Part shown: positions 25,675 to 32,470 of the stretch, piece after piece
Numbering within the stretch: the stretch's first letter is position 1
Layout of the letters: each line of letters begins with the position of its first letter
Source: GCA-2711565 sp963664245
Lineage (GTDB): Bacteria; Bacteroidota; Bacteroidia; Bacteroidales; GCA-2711565
NCBI GenBank assembly: GCA_963664245.1
Contig: OY760934.1
Span: forward strand, 1,674,001-1,738,000
Reading direction: 5' to 3'
Length of the DNA stretch: 64,000 nt
Notes under the pieces: model-generated
Seen by the model: the letters and a program-made list of their open reading frames with translations, nothing else
Databases searched by the model: none
Told to the model about the DNA's origin: nothing
Position numbers and translations under genes: made by a program

Positions 25675-26312
25675 CATCCTCCTTCTAGCGCTGTTTTTTT
25701 CGTTTTACGAACCGGAACAACGGTTTCGTAATCGGTTGTTTCCTGGGGCAACGATCCACCAGACATGGATTTCATAACTTCAATGAAATTATATTTGGGC
25801 TCTTCTGCAAAATATTGCGGGATTTCCGGCTCCCAAAACATATCATAGGTTTCGCCCGAATAATAACCATAACCGCCCATCATAATTTTCACATTGGCAT
25901 ACCCCATTTGTTTTAAAAACATCCAGGGACCATTAGCTTCAGACTGACCCCAACCATATACCACAACCGTAATCGAATCTTTCATCATCTGATCAAAAAA
26001 TTCAATGTTTTTATCAGCCAAAAATTTCTGGAATGGAATGTTGATGGAACCATCTATATTTCCTTTTACATACTCATATGGGTTGCGAATATCTACAAAT
26101 TTATAACCGGGCGTTTTATTATCAACAATTTCCATGGCTTCGTCGGGGGTTATTTCATCCTGGTAAGACAAAACCTCCTCGAGGGTTTCCTGAATTGTAG
26201 CACCATAAACAAAATCAGGACGGCTAAGTGTTATAAGACCAATTAAAATAATTACTGCAAAAGCAACAACGAGCAATAAAAAACGGTTCGATTGAATATT
26301 AATTTCTTTCAT
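25671..26312 (-). CDS. Membrane-anchored rhodanese-fold protein lacking the active Cys, ending in GGC
   Basis: 213 aa with one N-terminal membrane helix (about 10-30), so the rest is probably periplasmic. The rhodanese domain (about 52-165) has FVDIRNPYEYVKGNIDGSINIP. The active-site loop reads VVVYGWGQSEA, with Gly where the persulfide-forming Cys is expected. The only Cys in the protein is the last residue, on a Lys-rich tail TKKTALEGGC. The paralogue just upstream in the operon ends in nearly the same tail. The terminal Cys may take over the sulfur-carrying role, as in DsrC/TusE arms; this is inference. Last gene of the psr operon. Confidence 0.88.
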   Translation of the reverse strand: MKEINIQSNRFLLLVVAFAVIILIGLITLSRPDFVYGATIQETLEEVLSYQDEITPDEAMEIVDNKTPGYKFVDIRNPYEYVKGNIDGSINIPFQKFLADKNIEFFDQMMKDSITVVVYGWGQSEANGPWMFLKQMGYANVKIMMGGYGYYSGETYDMFWEPEIPQYFAEEPKYNFIEVMKSMSGGSLPQETTDYETVVPVRKTKKTALEGGC

Positions 26313-26328
26313 TTTTTCATTTTTTTAA

Positions 26329-26946
26329 TTAGCAGCCGCCTTCAACAGCGGTTTTTTTCTTTTTGCGGCTTACAATAACAGGTTCGGCTATAGCATTGTC
26401 AGAATCAACTTGGCCTCCTCCGGTAAAATACTGGCTTGCCCCCCGTCTGAAATCGTATAACTCAAACTCATCACCAGAAGCTGTTTCAGCAGGTTTTTTA
26501 GGTTTAATAATGGTTTCGAACCAACGGTTCAGACCGCCTTTCATCACGTACAAATTATGATACCCCATGCGTTTTGCCAACATCCAGGCTTGCTCGGCAT
26601 ACAAATCGGAATTAGCAAAAAACACAATGTCCATTCCTTCTTGCGCCAAATAATCTTTCCAATCAGGATTTAAAATATCTTCTAGCGGAATATTTGCCGC
26701 ACCGGGTAAAGAATACTCCTGGTAATAATCGGCCATGCGGACATCAATCAAAAACAAGACCGGGTCCTGATTAATCAATCGTTCAGCAACCCTATCCGTA
26801 GAAACATAACGTGTTTGGTCAAACAACTCAGCCAACAGTTGATTAGGGGCTGTTTCCTTTGTTTTTTGTTTTTCCGGCAACAACAGCAATCCGGCTCCTA
26901 AAATTAGCATCAGGACAGCAGGAATAAGGTATTTTATACTTTTCAT
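26329..26946 (-). CDS. Second membrane-anchored rhodanese-fold protein lacking the active Cys, ending in GGC
   Basis: 205 aa, N-terminal helix at about 5-23, periplasmic rhodanese domain at about 45-145 (LFLIDVRMADYYQEYSLPGAANIP). The active loop reads IVFFANSDLYAEQA without Cys. As in its neighbour, the sole Cys is the final residue of a Lys-rich tail (KKKKTAVEGGC). The two proteins share domain layout and tail but little other sequence, so they look like old paralogues. They are encoded between the YedE transporter gene and the other rhodanese with short gaps, which supports a joint role in sulfur handling. Confidence 0.88.
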   Translation of the reverse strand: MKSIKYLIPAVLMLILGAGLLLLPEKQKTKETAPNQLLAELFDQTRYVSTDRVAERLINQDPVLFLIDVRMADYYQEYSLPGAANIPLEDILNPDWKDYLAQEGMDIVFFANSDLYAEQAWMLAKRMGYHNLYVMKGGLNRWFETIIKPKKPAETASGDEFELYDFRRGASQYFTGGGQVDSDNAIAEPVIVSRKKKKTAVEGGC

Positions 26947-26952
26947 ATCTTT

Positions 26953-27543
26953 TTAATATTCAACTTTTTTAACTCGTTTTTGAATGATCCCGGTTACATA
27001 AAAGGCCGTTAAAGCAATCATGATTAAGCCAACAACAAACCATGAAGCCGGAATTCCAAGCGATTCATACACCTTAACCGGGCCTAAATCGCCAGCCGAA
27101 TAAAGGTTCTCAAACAATGGAAATGCCTCGGAAAAAATCAGGATACCAATGAACATTCCGCCGGTATAAACAATAGCATCAATTTTACCAATGGCTGCAC
27201 CGCAAAAACTGGTTCCCGGACAAAAGCCGCCCATAACAAAACCAACTCCCATGATAACACCACCAACAATTGCCGAAGTAAGAAAAGTTGGGTTAATGTA
27301 GATTAAACTCAAATCCATCCATCCCAGATAATCGAAATAGAGTAATCCGATCATGGCTGTAATGGCAGCGGTAAAGAACACCTTCAATACCACAAAATCA
27401 TAACCATAGAAAACACCAGCCAGTTTTCGGGAAGAAGAAAAGCCCGAAGATTCGAGAATAAAACCAAATGCCACGCCGATAAGTAAAGCAATAACATGGT
27501 TCCATTCGCCGGAAATAACACCTTGAGGAATAAGTGGTCCCAT
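26953..27543 (-). CDS. YeeE/YedE-family transporter half with GFCPGTSFCG motif
   Basis: 196 aa integral membrane protein with about five helices. It carries the Cys-bearing YeeE/YedE signature GGFCPGTSFCGAAIGK (about 105-120) and the family segment FGFILESSGFSSSRKLAGVFYGYDF at the N-terminal part. Full-length YeeE (TsuA) carries thiosulfate across the inner membrane by relay between conserved cysteines; here the transporter is split in two genes and this is one half. The partner gene lies 37 bp upstream. Thiosulfate or sulfane-sulfur uptake is inferred from family and context. Confidence 0.88.
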   Translation of the reverse strand: MGPLIPQGVISGEWNHVIALLIGVAFGFILESSGFSSSRKLAGVFYGYDFVVLKVFFTAAITAMIGLLYFDYLGWMDLSLIYINPTFLTSAIVGGVIMGVGFVMGGFCPGTSFCGAAIGKIDAIVYTGGMFIGILIFSEAFPLFENLYSAGDLGPVKVYESLGIPASWFVVGLIMIALTAFYVTGIIQKRVKKVEY

Positions 27544-27580
27544 ATATTTCTATTTTTTATTTACTATTTTTTAATGATGA

Positions 27581-28096
27581 TTAAATCCAGTTTTTTCGCA
27601 AGAAATAAGCCGCAACAAAAGCAGTTCCGAAAATTCCCAGCATTGAAACAAAACCGGCTGTTGATAAACTTGCCATTCCACTCAAAGCCGCACCACTTGT
27701 ACAGCCCCTTCCCAACTGCGACCCAAAGCCAAAAAGCATACCGCCCAAAGCGGCAAAAATCAAGCGGCGATTAGCCGTAATCTTGGGGGAATGTTCAACT
27801 TTCAATTTTAACCGACCCGCCAAAGCACCTGATAAAAAGGCTCCAGCTAAAACTCCCAAAACTTCAAACACCAACCAGTTATTCATCGGGTGGTGATTAT
27901 CGCTAATAAAACGGCTCATGTAGGCCGATTCTTCGGCATGTTCAGGGGTAACGGTATGAACGGCCGAAACTACGGTACTCTTAACCGCACCACTGGCTCC
28001 TAATCCACGACCCGTGATATAAAATGTGGCCAGCAAAAGCAAGCCCAGCAAAAAGCCACCGAAATAAGGATTTAAATATTTTTTACTACGATCCAT
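27581..28096 (-). CDS. YeeE/YedE-family transporter half with GRGCTSG motif
   Basis: 171 aa integral membrane protein with about four helices. The conserved Cys motif is LGRGCTSGAALSGMA (about 128-142), and the long polar loop about 45-75 (HTVTPEHAEESAYMSRF) probably lies outside. Together with the next gene it would give the two Cys-motif repeats that single-chain YeeE/YedE proteins carry. It lies in the operon between psrC and its partner half. Confidence 0.87.
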   Translation of the reverse strand: MDRSKKYLNPYFGGFLLGLLLLATFYITGRGLGASGAVKSTVVSAVHTVTPEHAEESAYMSRFISDNHHPMNNWLVFEVLGVLAGAFLSGALAGRLKLKVEHSPKITANRRLIFAALGGMLFGFGSQLGRGCTSGAALSGMASLSTAGFVSMLGIFGTAFVAAYFLRKNWI

Positions 28097-28115
28097 TGTC
28101 TAAAAAAATTTCAGA

Positions 28116-29057
28116 TTAATACAAGTAACGGGTAATTTGCCCGGCTTCAACCATAATAAAGCGGAACATTAATCCACCAAATAAAATCAAAAAAGCAGGA
28201 ATACCTACCGGGATTTTATACCCACGGAGTTCCAGGATTTCAAGTACAGCAGGGAAAATCAAGCCCAGAATTACCACAAAAACCCAGAACGATACGGTAA
28301 ACTGTCCGCCTAAAAATAATTCGGCAGCTTGTATTTGCACCGCCGAACTTGCCAAAAATCCCATGAATAAGTGAACGATGAAAAATAATTCGACACCTAT
28401 TAGTATCAAGTCGATTTTGCTCATCATGGTTCTTTCAAAATGATTTTTCGACATCCACATGATGGTCGCCGCCCCGGTTGACATTCCCGAAACCAAAAAT
28501 AAAGGTCCTAAGATAGAAGTGTTCCATAAAGGGCGGGCATTAAAGGCCGAAAGCAAAATTCCGGTATAGATACCTAAAATCACGGCTAAAATTATCAATG
28601 CCCAGGCCATGGGTTTACGATTGGCAATGGCAAACTGCTCAAACTGCTTCAACCATTTAAATTTCCAATCCCAGCCCGGAATAAGTTCTTTGATGTAGGT
28701 TGCACACCAAACAAATGACAAAGGCGTGATAATCATCAACACCCAGGCACCCCACGACATGGGCGATTCGAGGCGAACCGTAGTATACAATTGCCAGAAA
28801 AACATCTTGTGTTTTAAATCGAGAAAAAGCGCGACCAAACCCAAAACAAGTGCCACAGGAACCAAAAAAGTTGCCCATTTTACCGTGGTTGGCATTTCTT
28901 TTTCTTTTCCAAGAATGGTATATAAAGCGGCGAAAAATAATATTCCGGCAGCCAGGCCTCCCAAAAACAAATACAATGGAATTTGCCAGTGCCAGATATT
29001 TAAGTAAGGATCAACATTGGGGATGTTCCTTCCGCTAACAAAAATTTCTTCTCTCAT
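28116..29057 (-). CDS. psrC: NrfD/PsrC-type membrane quinone-interacting subunit
   Basis: 313 aa with about eight membrane helices. The start, NIWHWQIPLYLFLGGLAAGILF, is characteristic of NrfD/PsrC, and later helices carry RLESPMSWGAWVL, also typical. This subunit binds menaquinone and passes electrons through the ferredoxin subunit PsrB to the Mo enzyme PsrA (or the reverse). It sits directly after psrB with 12 bp between. Subunit order A-B-C is that of polysulfide/thiosulfate reductases. Confidence 0.93.
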   Translation of the reverse strand: MREEIFVSGRNIPNVDPYLNIWHWQIPLYLFLGGLAAGILFFAALYTILGKEKEMPTTVKWATFLVPVALVLGLVALFLDLKHKMFFWQLYTTVRLESPMSWGAWVLMIITPLSFVWCATYIKELIPGWDWKFKWLKQFEQFAIANRKPMAWALIILAVILGIYTGILLSAFNARPLWNTSILGPLFLVSGMSTGAATIMWMSKNHFERTMMSKIDLILIGVELFFIVHLFMGFLASSAVQIQAAELFLGGQFTVSFWVFVVILGLIFPAVLEILELRGYKIPVGIPAFLILFGGLMFRFIMVEAGQITRYLY

Positions 29058-29069
29058 ATCTTTTCTGTT

Positions 29070-29603
29070 TTAAATCAAATAAAAGATCTGTGGTTTTGTA
29101 CCTGCTTCGGGCGCAAGGGTTTTATACTTGCGGTTCTTTAAAGCCTTGGAAACATCGCTTGAAGGATCATCCAGATCGCCAAAATACATGCAGTTTGTCG
29201 GGCAAACCGACACACAAGCCGGCAATTCTCCTTTTTGAACACGATGAATACAGAACGTACATTTATCAACATATCCTTCGGGATGTGAATAACGGGCATC
29301 ATAAGGACAAGATTGAATACAAGCCCCACACCCGATACATTCCTGAGGGCTTACCAAAACAATACCGCCATCTTCGTAATGACTTGCCCCGGTAGGACAA
29401 CAACGAACACAGGGTGAATTATCACAATGGTTACATCTTTCCGAGCGGATTTCGATTTCTAAATTAGGATAGGTTCCATCCATTACCTCCACAATCCAAT
29501 CGCGGCAATACCCATGAGGAACATTATTTTCGGTTTGACAGGCAACCACGCAATCGCTGCAACCTACGCATTTTTTCGTGTCGATGGCCATTGCATATCT
29601 CAT
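29070..29603 (-). CDS. psrB: 4Fe-4S ferredoxin subunit of a PsrABC-type oxidoreductase
   Basis: 177 aa with four Cys clusters: CVGCSDCVVACQ, CNHCDNSPCVRCCP, CIGCGACIQSCPYD and CTFCIHR...CVSVCPTNC, the standard four [4Fe-4S] arrangement of DmsB/PsrB proteins. It lacks its own signal peptide and would ride out with PsrA through Tat. Its start overlaps the psrA stop by 4 bp, so translation is coupled. Confidence 0.95.
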   Translation of the reverse strand: MRYAMAIDTKKCVGCSDCVVACQTENNVPHGYCRDWIVEVMDGTYPNLEIEIRSERCNHCDNSPCVRCCPTGASHYEDGGIVLVSPQECIGCGACIQSCPYDARYSHPEGYVDKCTFCIHRVQKGELPACVSVCPTNCMYFGDLDDPSSDVSKALKNRKYKTLAPEAGTKPQIFYLI

Positions 29604-31849
29604 GATTCAATCTCCTTTCCGGGATCTTCAGTACGGAAAGTCACGAAATTGCCACGCATTCCGGTTCCTCCCATAATCGGATCAACCATAACATTTGTAA
29701 TTAATTCTGAATCGCTGGCACCTTTACCAAAGGTATTTTTCAACAGTTTATTGCTATGCCCAAAACCGTGAACCATATAAACAGAGTCCCAACGAATACG
29801 TTCTGTTACCCGCACTTTTATCGGAAAGGTAGAAACTACCCCATCCTGGTTTTCCAGCCATATATCCTGCCCATTTTCCAGCCCCCACTGATTGGCTACT
29901 TTCGGGTTAATCCATACATTGTTTTCCGGCATCAAATCAACCAGATTTTGATTGTTTGCCGTACGGCTAAAAGTGTGCATGGGAGCACGGCCATATATCA
30001 AACGATAGAAACCCTTTGGAGGCTGTGGGTGTTCGGTGAATTTGGGTATAGGATCAAATCCCAAAGCCGCCAATTCGGTCGAATAAAATTCAATTTTCCC
30101 GGTATTAGTGTTGAAGTTGTAATCTTCACCTTCTCTCAGATAAAGTCCACCCGATTGGCGATCCAGTTTTTTAACACCTAAAACTTTCATCTCATCCAAT
30201 GACGAGCCCATTTCTTTCAACTGCCAGTCCAACACTTCGGCATAATCTTCCCAGGGGAAATATTTGCTTAGTCCAAGTTTATCACCCAGTTTTTTAGCAA
30301 TCCACCAGGCGGGTTTGGTTTCGTATTTCGGGGGAACCGCTGGCGCACGCAAAGCAATGTGAGGCTCACGATGCGGCGAATCGCGGAGATCGTCATACCG
30401 TTCCAGATAAGTGCACTCAGGAAGAACCACATCGGCATAACCTGTAATTTCCATCGGCATGGTATCAACCACCACCATAAATTCCAGCGCATCCATGGCC
30501 TCTTTTAAACGAGCCTTATCAGGCATGGTTAACGGGAGATTTGTTCCGGCAACCATCCAGGCTTTTAATTGATGCTTATTTCCTTCCGAAGGAATGGTAG
30601 CATCTACAAAAGCATTAGACACTGAAAGTCCGGCTAAAGGATATCTCCCATCCAGGGTTTCTTTCCAGCTCCACTTTGTTGTTGGATATTTGGGCGTAGG
30701 ATATTTGGGTAGGTGCACCGATTCTTTAAAATAAAACCCTCCCCGTCGACCCCATGAACCTAATAATCCATTCAAAATAGCAATAGCTCTTGAACGTTGC
30801 GAGTCATCGCCGTACCAGGTAACATGGCGACCTGGGTGAACAATAACTGCCGGGGAAGCATCACCCATTTCGCGAGCGGTTTTGCGGATTACATCCGGTT
30901 TAATGGTAGTAATTCCGTAAGCCCATTCAGGGGTCATATTTTTCACATGTTTCTTCAACTTGTCAAAACCATACCCGTAGCGTTCCACATAATCTCTATC
31001 ATAAAGTTCTTCGTAAATAATCACATGAATCCAGGCCAGCAACAAAGCTAAATCTGTAGATGGTTTAATGGGGAGCCAAAATTTAGATTTACTTGCTGCC
31101 GTGGAAAAGCGGGGATCAACAGTGATAATGGTTGCCCCTTTATCAATGGCATCAGACATTTCCTGCACCTGTCCGTTGTGCATATTCTCACCAATGTGCG
31201 AACCAATCAGCACCATGCACCTGGTATCGCGAATATCGGTAGGTTCGGGGGAGCCAACCGCTGTACCAAAAGTTGTCGAAAATCCAACCTCACGCGGACC
31301 ACGGCATTGTGCATAAGATGGTGCCGCAATATTGCTTGAACCAAAAGCTTTCAACAAATGTCCAAAATGTTTTCCGGCCGAACCATGATTAAACAAAGCC
31401 ACACTCTCGGGGCCATATTTTTCCTTAACCTCGTTCATTTTTTTGGCAACAATTTCTAAAGCCTCGTCCCAGCTTGCTCGTTTGAATACCGATTTCCCGT
31501 TGGCTTGTTTGGTGCGAACCAAGGGGTATTGCAAACGATTCTTGTCGTTGTACATTCCTATTCCTCCGGTTCCACGCGGACAAAGCCTCCCGTTGCAATG
31601 AGGGTCATCTTCGTTACCAAGAATTTTTGTGATATCGCCCTGTTTGGTAGTATACGTCCATCCGGCACATTTCCAAAAGCACACCTCGCAATAAGTGGCA
31701 GTCCTGATAAATTCACTGTCATCAAGCGGAGCAGGTGCATCCACTTTAAATAAAGAGGCGGCATTTACTTTTGAAACAGCACTTGCTGCAATCGCAGCAC
31801 CAGCCGTACCCAGAGCTGATATTTTGATAAAATCTCTTCTGGTTTTCAT
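29600..31849 (-). CDS. psrA: Molybdopterin oxidoreductase catalytic subunit, PsrA/PhsA-type
   Basis: 749 aa. The N-terminus is a Tat signal (KTRRDFIKISALG) followed by a hydrophobic stretch. A [4Fe-4S] site follows (CEVCFWKC...GRLCPRG, about 54-93), then the bis-MGD domains. AQCRGPREVGF (about 181-191) has the Cys expected to bind Mo, as in polysulfide and thiosulfate reductases. The C-terminal dinucleotide-binding domain begins near RLIYGRAPMHTFSRTANN. The protein acts in the periplasm. Context with YedE, rhodaneses, DsrE and TusE points to a sulfur substrate (polysulfide, thiosulfate or tetrathionate), but direction and substrate are not set by sequence. First gene of a seven-gene operon. 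Confidence 0.94.
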   Translation of the reverse strand: MKTRRDFIKISALGTAGAAIAASAVSKVNAASLFKVDAPAPLDDSEFIRTATYCEVCFWKCAGWTYTTKQGDITKILGNEDDPHCNGRLCPRGTGGIGMYNDKNRLQYPLVRTKQANGKSVFKRASWDEALEIVAKKMNEVKEKYGPESVALFNHGSAGKHFGHLLKAFGSSNIAAPSYAQCRGPREVGFSTTFGTAVGSPEPTDIRDTRCMVLIGSHIGENMHNGQVQEMSDAIDKGATIITVDPRFSTAASKSKFWLPIKPSTDLALLLAWIHVIIYEELYDRDYVERYGYGFDKLKKHVKNMTPEWAYGITTIKPDVIRKTAREMGDASPAVIVHPGRHVTWYGDDSQRSRAIAILNGLLGSWGRRGGFYFKESVHLPKYPTPKYPTTKWSWKETLDGRYPLAGLSVSNAFVDATIPSEGNKHQLKAWMVAGTNLPLTMPDKARLKEAMDALEFMVVVDTMPMEITGYADVVLPECTYLERYDDLRDSPHREPHIALRAPAVPPKYETKPAWWIAKKLGDKLGLSKYFPWEDYAEVLDWQLKEMGSSLDEMKVLGVKKLDRQSGGLYLREGEDYNFNTNTGKIEFYSTELAALGFDPIPKFTEHPQPPKGFYRLIYGRAPMHTFSRTANNQNLVDLMPENNVWINPKVANQWGLENGQDIWLENQDGVVSTFPIKVRVTERIRWDSVYMVHGFGHSNKLLKNTFGKGASDSELITNVMVDPIMGGTGMRGNFVTFRTEDPGKEIES

Positions 31850-31911
31850 TAATAAATTTTGTTTAGTTTGGCCAATAAATATATATCTATATAACTATAT
31901 ATTTTAAACAA

Positions 31912-31965
31912 CAAAAGTAGCTTTTCTATTGATATACAAATCAATATCTGATTGGGTTCAAATCA
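31912..31965. promoter_or_regulatory. Divergent psrA/Rieske control region with two dyads
   Basis: Reading leftwards, CAAAAGTA (31912-31919) is a -7 box for psrA and CAAA (31937-31940) a -33-like box at 17 bp, slightly short. The -33 lies inside ATTGAT-N6-ATCAAT (31928-31945), which is FNR-box-like but two bases wider. A second dyad TGATT-N7-AATCA is at 31949-31965. For the Rieske gene TATTTTTG at 32049-32056 is a -7 match. The dyads are good candidates for the local Crp/Fnr regulator. Confidence 0.45.
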
Positions 31966-32070
31966 AGAAAAAAAATGTAATTCGTCATGTTTTCTGTTAT
32001 TTCTTCAACAACAAACATGGTAAGAATCAAATATCAACCAAGAATAACTATTTTTGTATAGATCAGCTAA

Positions 32071-32466
32071 ATGATGAAAAAAAAGATAAACCGGAAAGAT
32101 TTTTTAAAAGCGATCATATACCTGATGCTCTTTCCCCTTTTATGGGTGTTGAACCGCATGTTTAAGGATCATCAACGTTTTGGGGTCAGGCAAAAAGAAA
32201 TCCGTTTAAAAAACAATCTGCCACAAGGATTCAGTATTTCCGACGAAGTCATTCTGCACAAATCAGAAAAACAGTTAAACATATATTCTTCCAAATGCAC
32301 GCATTTGGGGTGCAAAATAAACCGGGTTGACGGAGAAGAATTGGTCTGTCCCTGTCATGGCTCACGCTATAACTCGTTGGGCGAACCAATTAAAGGGCCT
32401 TCTTTAAAAGCATTAAAAAAGCTGGATTATTCCATCGAAAATAACGAAATTGTAATTCGATTGTAA
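32071..32466 (+). CDS. Rieske [2Fe-2S] protein
   Basis: 131 aa with an N-terminal membrane anchor (about 12-28) after a basic start KINRKDFLK, which may act as a weak Tat-type signal. The cluster motifs are CTHLGC (about 76-81) and CPCHGS (about 93-98), both complete. Such proteins take electrons from quinol at the Qo site of a bc-type complex. The next gene, a cytochrome b fusion, begins 4 bp later, so the pair is the core of a bc-like complex. Two ATG codons are adjacent; either may be used. Confidence 0.93.
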   Translation: MMKKKINRKDFLKAIIYLMLFPLLWVLNRMFKDHQRFGVRQKEIRLKNNLPQGFSISDEVILHKSEKQLNIYSSKCTHLGCKINRVDGEELVCPCHGSRYNSLGEPIKGPSLKALKKLDYSIENNEIVIRL

Positions 32467-32470
32467 ACGG

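Noticed and set aside
29756..30181. 141-codon open frame antisense to psrA
   Set aside because: The psrA protein is conserved along this stretch; the antisense translation has no recognisable domain and no control sequences.
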